DNA from: Aurantiochytrium sp. KH105
Taxonomy: Eukaryota > Sar > Bigyra > Thraustochytrida > Thraustochytriidae
Direction: 5' to 3'
NCBI GenBank assembly: GCA_003116975.1
Contig: BGKB01000031.1
Span: 310,001 to 374,000, forward strand
DNA: 64,000 nucleotides
The notes under the pieces: model-generated
Databases searched by the model: none
The model's input: only the letters and a program-made list of their open reading frames with translations
Told to the model about the DNA's origin: nothing
Shown: piece by piece, positions 54,725 to 63,938 of the stretch
How positions within the stretch are numbered: position 1 is the stretch's first letter
Layout: every line of letters starts with the position of its first letter
Made by a program: the position numbers and the translations under genes

Positions 54725-56680
54725 TCAGAGCAACGCGCACGAGGCCATAAAGTTGCAAGGCGCCTCGACAGTGTCCCGCGTGGCCCACTGCCGCAAAAAG
54801 GAGTCCTCCTCCTCATCGTCGTCGTCATCAGAGCCAAAGCCGCCATCATTATGACGGCGACGATGCTTCTTGCGAGCAAAAGGGTTGCTCGCAAGATACT
54901 TGCGCAAAGCCGGCGACTCCTCGTAGTAATGAGGCTCCTTAAAGTGGTGCTTGTTGATGCGCGTCGCGGGCATGAACGGCAGCGCAGGCATCGTGCCGTC
55001 CAAATCATTGTAATTGGGGTTCACAGGCGGGAGCTTCAAGTACCTGCATATCTGATTGCACCGGTGCGTCGACAAAAACTTGTCAAAGCCCCGTATGCCC
55101 AAATTCCCCTTGCCAAAGTCTCGCCCGTTCAGCGTGTGGATCTGTGGGTCCGTGTACAAGTCGCCCACACCTTGAATATCCACAACCAACATGGTGCGAG
55201 CCGAGGCCTCATAAGTAAAGTGCGAAAACGCCTGCGGCGTATTGCGCTCGTCTTCGCTCACGTAGCCGTAGTTGTTGTTGAACTTGCGGTAGTCGCCCGC
55301 CACAAAGCGCTCCACCGCACACAATGGCGCGCCCTCGCGTTCCGTCAGCTCCAGAATCCAGGCCTTGCAAAACTCGACCAGCCGCGGCGGGTTGTACGAA
55401 TTGAACAGTCTTGCGTAATGCGCGCAGTGCGCCTGCATCTCCACATCCCGGAAGTACGTCGACGGATCCTCGCTCGGGTTAATTGCAATCTTGGCGACGT
55501 AGCTCGACCGCTTCGCGTTGGCCGCGTTGCTGTTGATGCGGGCCACCGTGTCCTGGGCGCTCTGCTCGGCTGCGCTCTGTTCAGCGCTCGAAGTCTTGGC
55601 CGAAACCGCAGCCGCAGCCGCAGCTGCAGCCGCGGCCGACGCTGCTGCAGCCATACCGGCCTGCCGATGTGCCGCCAAGAGATCCTCTGGCGTAAACGTC
55701 ATGAGCGGAGGCGGCTGCTCGCGCCCATCGGGACCCACCTCTTGCAAATGGTACACGAGACGAAGCCCGCCACGGGCAAATGGGGTATCGTCGAGACGAA
55801 CAGTCACCGGTTCGCTCTTCCATGAGCGCGACTCCAGACTAAAGTAGTGCTTCACGGCTTCCTCGGTCGGAATCTGCCCAAAATCCGGCGGCGGCCGCGG
55901 CACCACAATCGAACTCGACACGCGCGACTTGCGTCGTTTTGCGCGTGGCTTCGAACGCGCTGCTGCGTTGCTCGTTGATGTTGTAGAGTACGACGACGAC
56001 GTTGTGCCCGTCAGCTCGTCAATGAGCTGTGACCGTCGTTCACGATACTCCTCCTCCAGAATGAATCCTTGTTCATACAGCGCAGCCAAGTTGTGAAGCT
56101 TGCTCCATTTGTCCTCGCCACTCCCGCCCCCGCCGCCTGCGCCTGCGCCTGCGCCTGCGATTGATGCATTATTTGTGTGAATATTGTTGCTGCGAGGGGG
56201 GACCTCTTCTGCTGCCAGAGATGACGTCACAGCGTCTCCGTCTGCAGCTGGTGATCCGTACGCGTGGTGCCCATGCTCGTCTTCGCCAGCGGCAGCGCCA
56301 GCGACAGCATTATTCTGGATCCGAGCTCCTTGCTGGAACGCAGCAGGCTCGCCGCCCGTCTGCCTCGGTCCTTCCTTGCGGACAAGGAGCGGGGCCGCCG
56401 GCGTCTTCATGTTGGGCGTCGTATTTTCTACACCCGCGCCCACGTCATGACGCAGCCGCGGTCGCTGCTGCTCCTCGCCATCGCGGTCCTCCTGCTCGCG
56501 CCGACGGCCGTGGCCGCCGTGCTCGCCGTGTTCGTGTCCCGGCGCAGCCGCGGCCTTGTCCTCGCGGCTCGCGCTCTTGGGCGCCGTCGAGGCCGGCGTC
56601 GAGGCCGCCGTGCGGAAGCTGCCGTCCTCCTCGACCTCCTCCGCGATGGGCCCCACGGGCAGCCGCAGCAGGCCGTCCAT
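54725..56680 (-). CDS. Alpha-kinase (eEF2K/MHCK-type atypical protein kinase)
   Basis: 651 residues from the ATG at 56680. The frame is open up to an ATG at 57202, but the extra 174 codons are Arg/Ala-rich and look untranslated. The alpha-kinase domain is about 290-550. SSYVAKIAINPSEDPSTYFR holds the ATP-binding lysine, LCAVERFVAGDYRKFNNNYG the hinge Glu, and LVVDIQGVGDLYTDPQIHT the catalytic Asp and first zinc His. GKGNLGIRGFDKFL then THRCNQIC give the G-rich loop and the His-x-Cys-x-x-x-Cys zinc ligands. An Ala-rich run of about 24 residues interrupts the N-lobe. Upstream, at about 190-225, is a SHOCT-like helical motif (LAALYEQGFILEEEYRERRS). The target is unknown; Dictyostelium relatives phosphorylate myosin heavy chains and animal ones eEF2. 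Confidence 0.88.
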   Translation of the reverse strand: MDGLLRLPVGPIAEEVEEDGSFRTAASTPASTAPKSASREDKAAAAPGHEHGEHGGHGRRREQEDRDGEEQQRPRLRHDVGAGVENTTPNMKTPAAPLLVRKEGPRQTGGEPAAFQQGARIQNNAVAGAAAGEDEHGHHAYGSPAADGDAVTSSLAAEEVPPRSNNIHTNNASIAGAGAGAGGGGGSGEDKWSKLHNLAALYEQGFILEEEYRERRSQLIDELTGTTSSSYSTTSTSNAAARSKPRAKRRKSRVSSSIVVPRPPPDFGQIPTEEAVKHYFSLESRSWKSEPVTVRLDDTPFARGGLRLVYHLQEVGPDGREQPPPLMTFTPEDLLAAHRQAGMAAAASAAAAAAAAAAVSAKTSSAEQSAAEQSAQDTVARINSNAANAKRSSYVAKIAINPSEDPSTYFRDVEMQAHCAHYARLFNSYNPPRLVEFCKAWILELTEREGAPLCAVERFVAGDYRKFNNNYGYVSEDERNTPQAFSHFTYEASARTMLVVDIQGVGDLYTDPQIHTLNGRDFGKGNLGIRGFDKFLSTHRCNQICRYLKLPPVNPNYNDLDGTMPALPFMPATRINKHHFKEPHYYEESPALRKYLASNPFARKKHRRRHNDGGFGSDDDDDEEEDSFLRQWATRDTVEAPCNFMASCALL

Positions 56681-57493
56681 GGCGTCCACGTCCGCGCGCG
56701 AGGCGCACCCCGTTGGGCTCCTGATCTGCCGCTCTGTTCCGCCTTCCTTCGCGCCTGCGCCGCCGGGGCGCCTGCCGCGGGCGCGCGCGCGGCCCGCACC
56801 GCGCGCGCGGGCCCTCGCGCCAACGTGCCCAGGCGCCCTGCGCGCGGCTGCGCGCGGACCTCGCTCGCGGCGCCTCGCCTGCGCTGCGCTGCGCTGCGCG
56901 CGGGGTCGGCTCGCGCCTGTTTCTCGTTTGTTTGCGATCGTCTGTTTGTTTTTGTTTGGGCTCAGCAGTTCCTGCCTGCCTGCGAGAGAGAGCCGCCAGG
57001 GGAGAAACGAGCAAGAGCGAGCAACAAGACCAAGCTCGGAGAGCTTTGCACGGCAGCCAAGAGAATGATGCCGCCGCTGCAGGCCGGGCGTCTCCGCACC
57101 GCGTCTGGGGTCGGCCAAGCAATGGATGCCAAGGTGGCTGACGCAGCCGCATGCAAAGAGAACCACTTGGACCTCCGATAAGCGAGCCAAGCGCCGAAGC
57201 ATAGTCTATCAATCAATCATCACTGATACGTAAGAACGTTGGTGGCTGTGGTTTGGTCATCAGGAAAACGGGGGGGAGAGCGGGGGGGGAAGGGGGGGGT
57301 GTTATGGTGGAATGTTTCAATGAGACGAAACGGCACAAGGCCGATAGCGATAGCTTGCTTGCATGAAGTGGGTCGATTCGTCTCGAAGGAGGAGCTCTGC
57401 TGAGGGTGTAGGTAGCTGGACAAAATATTGGCATGCATAAAGTATAAAAAGTTTCTTTCATCATAGTTTAACGCCAATCACAGGCCCTTCTTC
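56681..57493. other. Promoter and 5' UTR of the alpha-kinase; 3' UTR of TRM5
   Basis: The left part (56681-57202) is GC-rich and in frame with the kinase; it could be an N-terminal extension. The right part (57203-57493) is spacer with G runs at about 57270-57300. No other gene seen. Confidence 0.5.
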
Positions 57494-59068
57494 TTACTCA
57501 GACTTGGCAAAAGCCGCGGCGGCGGGAACGCGGAAGTGCAAGCAATACATCATTTTGCGCGGGGCAACATCTCGCACTTGACGCACCTCCACGGCATCGC
57601 GATCAAGTGAGCACCCCAAACTTTGCTCCGCGCGAGCCACAATGTCCTCCTTGTAATCTTCAGCGCTCGAAAAACAATAACAATGCACCAGAGGCAAAAG
57701 AGGCTTGGCATCATCGGATCGCTTGGCACGTTTGGCCACAGGCTCATTGTCCGCATCATTCATGGCGACACCCGTTGCAGTGCCATCAAAGACATCCGGA
57801 TTAAAGGCTCCACGAAAGGCATCGAGAAATTCCAGACCTGAAGCGGGGAGATTCATGACCACGTGATCAGGAACGACACCTGTTGATACAATGCGCGGAA
57901 TAAAGGCTCGCGCGTCCTCATTGCTCGCCGTCACGAGCTTGTCAACCTTGTTCGCGGCAATATTGCCCACAAGCGCAGCGTAGCTCTTGGGATTCAGGTC
58001 ACTTGCGTATACTTTGAGTCCCTTGCGCGCGGCAGGAATAGCAAATGGCCCCACGCCGCAAAAGGCATCCACCAGAACCTCGTTCGCGTTGAAGCGGTTC
58101 ACCAGGCGCCAGTGCTCTTCATGGAGCCGTGAATTCCAATACACATCGGCAAAGTCGAAGCGAAAGATGCAGCCGTACTCCTTCACTTCAACCTCCGTGC
58201 TATTCTCCCCAGCAATTACCTCCATCGGAAAGGTGCGAAACTGATTCTCGATCGAGCCAACCTTGGTCACGACAGTGCGCAGCACCGGGTTCTTGTCAAG
58301 AATGACCTGCCCCACCTCGTATCGCCAGGGCAAGACCTCCTCGCGCAAATTTAGATGCGCAAGATGGCCCACCGTCTCAAATGAAGACGGCAACTCTTTG
58401 ATGTCCTCGGGAATCAGGCGACGCAAGACCTGCTCCACTGTCAAGTGCTCATACCCATTGCGCACTTCCCAATCAATGAGCTCCGCTCCAGCCTTTTCCC
58501 GCGAGGCCGGATCGACAATTTTATCCAAATCTTCAACACTTGGTACCAACGCAGGGTCGAGCACAATGACCTTGGTCGTCTTACTGTCGCCGTCCTTCTC
58601 GTCCACCACGGAGCGTCGTCCACGACCCCTGACGGTGAACTTTTTCAATTTCGTCATGAGTCCTCCGACCTCACGCGGAGCGACGCGAAGCGCCAAGGTC
58701 GCTTGTTTTTCCTCAAACATCTCCCGGTCTATTTTAGCCTTGTTGCAAGAGCTCATCTTGGCCTTGTCCGTGCTCATGGTCCTCCGCGTCGTCCTCGACG
58801 TGGTCCTCCAGCCCGAGGACTGCCCTGCACCGGCTCGAGCTCTCTCGAGGACCGCGCAAACGACGGGCAGGCCACGCGCCACGCGTGCGCCTACGAGCAT
58901 GCACGCCCCGGGTCCTCCTCCTCCTCCTCGGCAAGCCGCCCGCCCCTCACGCGCGCACGTCTTTGGACGTTCTTGCTCGGGTTTGCCTGGGCCACAGACT
59001 CCGCCTCGTTGTCTCGCTGCCGAGATCACCCGCCGCGTGGCCGCCAGGCGCACTGTGCATGTGCGCAT
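57494..59068 (-). CDS. TRM5: tRNA (guanine37-N1)-methyltransferase Trm5
   Basis: 524 residues from the ATG at 59068. Family knowledge: Trm5 uses SAM to make m1G37 next to the anticodon, which prevents +1 frameshifting, and acts in cytosol/nucleus and mitochondria. Seen: DFADVYWNSRLHEEHWRLVN, VLVDAFCGVGPFAIPAARKG (SAM motif I), VYASDLNPKSYAALVGNI, and VVMNLPASGLEFLDAFRGAF, the NLPxSxxEFLD catalytic motif. The D1-like N-terminal region lies at about 105-220. The first about 100 residues are Arg/Ala/Gly-rich without acidic residues near the start (RTCTVRLAATRRVISAARQR) and look like a mitochondrial presequence. A second ATG at 58777 (MSTDKAKMSS) would give a form without it, so dual targeting by alternative starts is possible. 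Confidence 0.94.
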   Translation of the reverse strand: MRTCTVRLAATRRVISAARQRGGVCGPGKPEQERPKTCAREGRAACRGGGGGPGACMLVGARVARGLPVVCAVLERARAGAGQSSGWRTTSRTTRRTMSTDKAKMSSCNKAKIDREMFEEKQATLALRVAPREVGGLMTKLKKFTVRGRGRRSVVDEKDGDSKTTKVIVLDPALVPSVEDLDKIVDPASREKAGAELIDWEVRNGYEHLTVEQVLRRLIPEDIKELPSSFETVGHLAHLNLREEVLPWRYEVGQVILDKNPVLRTVVTKVGSIENQFRTFPMEVIAGENSTEVEVKEYGCIFRFDFADVYWNSRLHEEHWRLVNRFNANEVLVDAFCGVGPFAIPAARKGLKVYASDLNPKSYAALVGNIAANKVDKLVTASNEDARAFIPRIVSTGVVPDHVVMNLPASGLEFLDAFRGAFNPDVFDGTATGVAMNDADNEPVAKRAKRSDDAKPLLPLVHCYCFSSAEDYKEDIVARAEQSLGCSLDRDAVEVRQVRDVAPRKMMYCLHFRVPAAAAFAKSE

Positions 59069-59542
59069 TCTTCACTTGCGCGCGAGCTTGTCCCACTTGC
59101 ATTCCCGACTTTGATCCGCCCACCCTGGCGCTGACGCGCAAAATTCGCGACAATACTTGTCATTTTTATTTTTATTTTTTTTCTCGTTGGAAGGTTTTCC
59201 ACGCGGCTTCGAGGCGGCGAAATTTAACAGACCCAGTGCGCTTGCCGGGGGGGGTAGCATGGAGAGGAGGGGGGTAGGAAAAAATGGGCGCACAGCGAGG
59301 CACAGCATGAAAAAAACGACCAAGTACACCCTCTGTAGCAAGGGTGAAAAATGAGTCGATCATCAAAAATATGACGAAGGCCGCCCTCTGTGGCAAGAGT
59401 GTAGAATGGCTCCAATCCCTGCAGTAAAGGGGTGGAGAGGAAAATGAGCCCAAAATTCGACAAAGTCCAACTGATGTAGTGAAGGGTCGTACAAAGACAC
59501 TGCAAATGCAAGAAGGAAACGTTTGTACACAAATGATTTCGT

Positions 59543-59876
59543 TTAAGCAGTTTCGGAAGTGGTAGCACGGCTCATAAGAACTACCTTTACGGGTCTTGAA
59601 AAGCGTTCTCGCCATCCTTGCGTCTTCTGCTTGAGATGCTCGTACGATCTGTAAACGGTGTCTTCCACACTGTATAAGGAGTCTCCGAAACCAATCTTGT
59701 TGCGAATTGTATCATCGGTGATGGGATCCTTACGTGTCACACGCATCTCTTGATCAAGACAGTCGAAGAACTCCTTAAAGTTGACGGTCAGTGCCATTTG
59801 TCTGCCTGCATACTCGAGCCCAAAGCCAACATTCGTCTGCAGGTTCTGGTCAAGATGGGGATGAAAGGACTTCCCC
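59543..59876 (-). CDS. Orphan reading frame, possible 3' exon of an unknown gene
   Basis: About 110 codons with balanced composition (for example NLQTNVGFGLEYAGRQMALT and NFKEFFDCLDQEMRVTRKD), unlike the low-complexity frames around it. No ATG opens it. At its 5' edge is a TTCNCAG that would be a good splice acceptor just where the ambiguous base lies, so it may be the last exon of a gene whose first exon sits upstream (a short ATG frame starts near 60195 on this strand). I do not recognise the family. It could also be the remnant of an inserted element, because local GC is lower than in neighbouring genes. Low confidence. Confidence 0.3.
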
Positions 59877-60418
59877 TGNGAATGCGCGCGGGTAAGGGCA
59901 CGAGCACGAGCACGTAGATAGTCTTCTCCGCAGAGGTGAAGCACTTGCTTGCTTTCGCGACGACAACGATAGCGAAGCGTGGAAAGGAGGTCGAAGCGAC
60001 GATGACCAATACAAACGGCTGCTGGGGATGCAGTTGCTCACAAAGGCAACGCGCGGAAACGCAGAAATATGCAACTTTAGGGAGTCTCGCGCACCCCTCT
60101 CCCGTCCAGTGAAGCTGCCGTCGCCACGCGCGCCGACGTGCGCGGCAACGCACAGACGGCTCCAAGCCACGTCGGGGCCATCGCTATCTGCTATCTCTTA
60201 CCCGCCCGCTGCCGCATGCTGCAGCCTCTGGCCGACCGCAACCCACCTGACGATACGGGGTCTCGAAATAGAAAACCCTCCTCAATGGGGAGGCCCGATC
60301 AGAACCAAACGGAACGAGCAAGCTGTTTATTGTCGCGAATGATCAGATCCACCCTGGCGCGACGTGGGTGACCTAATCCCGAGGAAGGCCAAGCAGAAGA
60401 AGAAGCCCGTTGGCTTGG

Positions 60419-60450
60419 CTCGACTCGACTCGACTCGACTCGACTCGACT
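60419..60450. repeat. (GACTC)n pentanucleotide array
   Basis: About six units, 140 bases upstream of the start of the coiled-coil membrane protein gene, probably in its promoter or 5' UTR. Confidence 0.85.
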
Positions 60451-60591
60451 TGGACGCGGCCGCGGCCGCGAGCGCTGCGCTCCGGCCTCCGAGGCCTCGC
60501 GCGCCCACTCGCTGGCTCGCTGGGGGCTCGTCGGCCGGCAGGCTCGCTGGCTCGCCGCTGGCAGCGGGGAGGGAGGTGAAGAGGAAAGCCA

Positions 60592-62691
60592 ATGGCGTCG
60601 CAGGTTCGACCACGGTCAACAGGGCCAGGGACGACGACGACAAGGAGACGGCTGCCGAGGAGAGCCACTGCGGCGCTATGGTGCGCGGCAGCCTTGGCGT
60701 GCGTTCTCGCAGGGCCGACGGCGGCAAGAGCACAGGACTCTGAAGTCTCGGATGAGGTTGTTCTTCTGCAAAGCTCGCTGCAACAGTGCAAGGCACTTGT
60801 CGGACCCCTGCGAGAAGGCGCCATGGCGCTCGAGGCCAAGCTTAAGACCTGCGGCGCAGAGACGCAGGCGAGCGAGAAAAGATACAATGCGCTCCAAGAG
60901 CAAATCCGACTCGACATGAACGAGCTCAAGGATCTTCGCGAGCGCGCGCGCCACGCAGAAGACAGCTTCTCTGATAAAGAGACGGACCTCGCCAAGCTCA
61001 AGCGCCAACTGAGAGATCTGCGGGCAAACAACACCAAACTCGTTCAGCTGGGTAAGCATCTCCGCGCGCAGAACAAAAAAGTCGCAGACGAACTCGACGA
61101 CGCCCTTGCCCTCCTCGAAATCGAAAAGTCCAGCTCCAACGACGCCAAGTCCGCGCACGACGAAGCCCTCGCCAAAGTAGATACCTTGGAAAAGCAGGTC
61201 CAAAACCTTCTCTCGTCCGAGACCCAAAAACAGGTCGCACGACTCACTCGCGAGGTCGAAGACCTCAAGCAAAAGCTTGAGGGCGCCGAGTCCGCGCGGG
61301 ACGATCTCGAACGCGAGCGCAACACCGCGCAGACCTCGCTCGCTGACACCGAGCGCGATCTTCGCAAGACCAAGTCCGATCTCGAGGACGCCAACGAGCG
61401 CGCAAAGGAACTCATCGGCGATCTATCGTCGCTCAAGACAGAAAAGAGTCGCATCGAGGCCGACCTGAATGACAAGGCTTCAAAACTCGACGCGGCCCAG
61501 TCCAGCGTCAGTGAGCTCGCGTCCCAAAAGGACAGCGCCGAGAGTCGCGCCGCTGAGCTCAGCAAAAAGCAAGAGGCTGCCGCCGCCGAGTCAGAGCGTC
61601 TCAAGTCTGAATTCCTCAAATACAAGGAAAAGGTCGACGACCCTGCACTCGTGGACTACTTTGTGAAAAAGGCAGAGTGGCTCAAGAATCCTCACGTCGA
61701 AGGCGTCGACCGTGCTTACGAGAAGACGCTCAAGATGCTGGGCCCGCGTCTCGATCCGGCACAGGAAACGCTGCTCGAAATGCAGAGCATGCTGCAAGCC
61801 TCGCGTGAAAAGCTTTCCTCTGCCGTTGGCGAGACGGACGACTCACCCTTCATCAGCGGTCTTCTCACCTACGGCATCTTGCTCATTCCTTTCGGACTCA
61901 GTCTCTGCCTCCTCGTGCGTCTCAAGCGCTGCATCTCTCTCACAAAGGCCACCATGTTCATGAGCATGTACAATCTCATCTTCTCCGCGCTCGTCTTTGC
62001 CACCTCCTTCGCTACGGACGGCGAAGAACCCATGGCTGTCTTTCGCGAGCGCAACGAGACCGCCTTTGAGTCTTTGCAAATCATGCTCCCCATCTACTAC
62101 AGCATCTACCTCTTCTTCTCGCTTCTCCTCTTTGTCAAGGCGCAGATTAATATGCGTTGCCGTTGTTCGCTGCGCGCACCGCTCCTCCTTGTGGTACCCC
62201 TGTCCGTCCTGATCCACTATTATCGTGCCGTGTGGCTTCCATCGATGCGCGACGAGAAGCCGAAAATGGAGTCCGTGTACTGGGCGGCCTACGCAGGTGC
62301 CTTTTTGCTACAATTTGGACTCATCACCTGCTGCGCCAAGGCTCCCGGGAAAAAGGAGGATGATCTCGAACTTCCCCTCCTCTCCGCCAAGACTGCAGGA
62401 CGTGCCCACGGTCACCGCGTCGCGGAAGCCCAAGAGTCCCAGGAAGGCCACGTCATTAATGTCTCTGCCGACGTCCTCGGTCCCGAAGATGTCACTGAAT
62501 CCCTCACCGAAGGCGCGGAGCGCGTGCGCGACAAAGCGAGCGCTATTGCAGAATCCTTCAAGACAGGCCGCTCCGTAAAGGATATTGAGTCTGACCAGCG
62601 CAAGTCTAAAAAGTCCACCAAGAAGAAGAAAAAGAAGAAACAGCCCTCGACTGACGATCTTGAGTCTCTGGAGGACCGCAAGGTTGACTAA
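60592..62691 (+). CDS. Coiled-coil protein with signal sequence and about five transmembrane segments
   Basis: 699 residues, family not recognised. Residues about 25-48 look like a signal peptide or anchor (ALWCAAALACVLAGPTAARA, cleavage likely after ARA). Residues about 50-350 are a long Glu/Lys/Leu coiled coil (for example DLKQKLEGAESARDDLERER). A short conserved-looking region follows (DYFVKKAEWLKNPHVEGVDR). Five hydrophobic segments lie at about 419-443, 450-473, 497-519, 529-547 and 562-581. The C-terminal tail ends in a Lys run (residues near 680) and an acidic finish. If the signal is cleaved, the coiled coil lies in the ER lumen or outside the cell and the Lys-rich tail in the cytosol, depending on the exact number of crossings. 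An ER or Golgi tether is one possibility. Confidence 0.78.
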   Translation: MASQVRPRSTGPGTTTTRRRLPRRATAALWCAAALACVLAGPTAARAQDSEVSDEVVLLQSSLQQCKALVGPLREGAMALEAKLKTCGAETQASEKRYNALQEQIRLDMNELKDLRERARHAEDSFSDKETDLAKLKRQLRDLRANNTKLVQLGKHLRAQNKKVADELDDALALLEIEKSSSNDAKSAHDEALAKVDTLEKQVQNLLSSETQKQVARLTREVEDLKQKLEGAESARDDLERERNTAQTSLADTERDLRKTKSDLEDANERAKELIGDLSSLKTEKSRIEADLNDKASKLDAAQSSVSELASQKDSAESRAAELSKKQEAAAAESERLKSEFLKYKEKVDDPALVDYFVKKAEWLKNPHVEGVDRAYEKTLKMLGPRLDPAQETLLEMQSMLQASREKLSSAVGETDDSPFISGLLTYGILLIPFGLSLCLLVRLKRCISLTKATMFMSMYNLIFSALVFATSFATDGEEPMAVFRERNETAFESLQIMLPIYYSIYLFFSLLLFVKAQINMRCRCSLRAPLLLVVPLSVLIHYYRAVWLPSMRDEKPKMESVYWAAYAGAFLLQFGLITCCAKAPGKKEDDLELPLLSAKTAGRAHGHRVAEAQESQEGHVINVSADVLGPEDVTESLTEGAERVRDKASAIAESFKTGRSVKDIESDQRKSKKSTKKKKKKKQPSTDDLESLEDRKVD

Positions 62692-63938
62692 AAGGTTGAT
62701 AGGGACCGTGCTGATCTCTGTAGCGAGAGCGATCAGTGGTCGACGGCTAGTCTGTCCAAACCTGAACCACTCCGAATCCCCAGGCTACTCATTCATCATC
62801 TCGAAAATAAAACATGATAGAGACGTTTCTGTGTTCTTTCGCTTCTCTTGTTTTAGTGAAGAGCATGCCGATGAGATCAACATCATCGGAGTCTCTTCCT
62901 TGCTACCTCTCTTCTTTCTTTTCGCGTATCATTGCTGGGCGTACTTGTTCACCATGGCCGAAATTTGTAGGTCGCTTTCTTTTCATTTCTTGTTGACTTC
63001 CGTGCCACGTAGCCATCCGCGTCGCGTCCGACTAGTCCTTATCTCAACTTTTTGCTCATCTGGTACTATATAGTATACCAAGAAGATCACCATCAAATTG
63101 CATGCTTTGCTTACTTTACTCACTTTGCTCATTCTTTTCTTGCTTGCTTGCTTGCTTGCTCACTTGCCTTTGAAAAGGGGGGGAAATCCATCTTTGCTGC
63201 TGTCACATCCATCTCGCACGAAGAAAAGTCCTGGCTGGGACCATTCCAATCGGCGGCACGTCCCCCTGCCGCAGCCGTGTCAATCAATTAAGTCTGCCCG
63301 GAAAGGAAAAAGATCCGCAAATCGAACGAAGGACCGAATGGAAATGCTCTGCGCCCCCGCGCAACCACCCACTCGCCAGACAGCTCTAGTTCCTATTGAA
63401 TGTCAACTGTCAGTCCTGCAGCTCTTCTCGGCGCTCTCGCGCGCCGTCTCGCGTACCGCGCACTTCGGCCTTTCTTCGAGGCACCCAATGGCGGTACCTT
63501 TGGAAGAAATTTTACCCGAGACATCTCGGTCCCCTAAATCTACTAGGTCAAACTTCGGGACGACTCGTTTCCTACTCCCAGTATGCTCCCCCGGGAAAAC
63601 AAGAAGCGGACCCGCGAGCGCCGGCCGGGTCCAGATCTTCCAACTTTCAAAACACGATCAATCTGCAAATCGCCAACTCGAGACCACGGAGCTGCCGCGC
63701 GCAGAGCTCTGCTTGCCTGCGTGTCTGCGTGCTCGCTCGCTCGCTCGCTCGCTTGCTTGCGCTGCCCGCCCGCGCTGCTCGCAGACGCTAGGGGCGCTGC
63801 CTGCTCCGCGCGACCCCGCCGGCCTCCGGCGCGGCGTCCGTCCCTGTTCTCTTGCTCGCCAGGAGGGCGATCACAGCAGATTGCCGGCACCATTCCCCGC
63901 CGGGCAGCCCCAGACGCGAAGCCTGCGAGAAAACCACG
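62692..63938. other. Intergenic, no gene seen
   Basis: 1.25 kb. It starts with a 3' UTR carrying AATAAA at 62807-62812 and then AT-richer sequence to about 63170, with a TTGC array at 63139-63160. GC rises toward the right-hand gene, with a GCTC/GCTT array at 63731-63760. No conserved frame seen. Confidence 0.55.
62807..62812 (+). terminator. Polyadenylation signal AATAAA
   Basis: A canonical AATAAA 116 bases after the stop of the coiled-coil membrane protein gene. Confidence 0.6.

Larger units (their letters stand above)
59069..60591. other. Divergent spacer with AT-richer island, degenerate repeats and an orphan frame
   Basis: 1.5 kb between TRM5 and the coiled-coil membrane protein gene. 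59160-59540 is T/A-rich with G runs and four degenerate units around CTGTAGCAAGGGTG (near 59330, 59384, 59418 and 59470). A minus-strand frame of normal complexity lies at 59543-59876. One ambiguous base (N) is at 59879. A GACTC array lies at 60419-60450. Confidence 0.55.
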
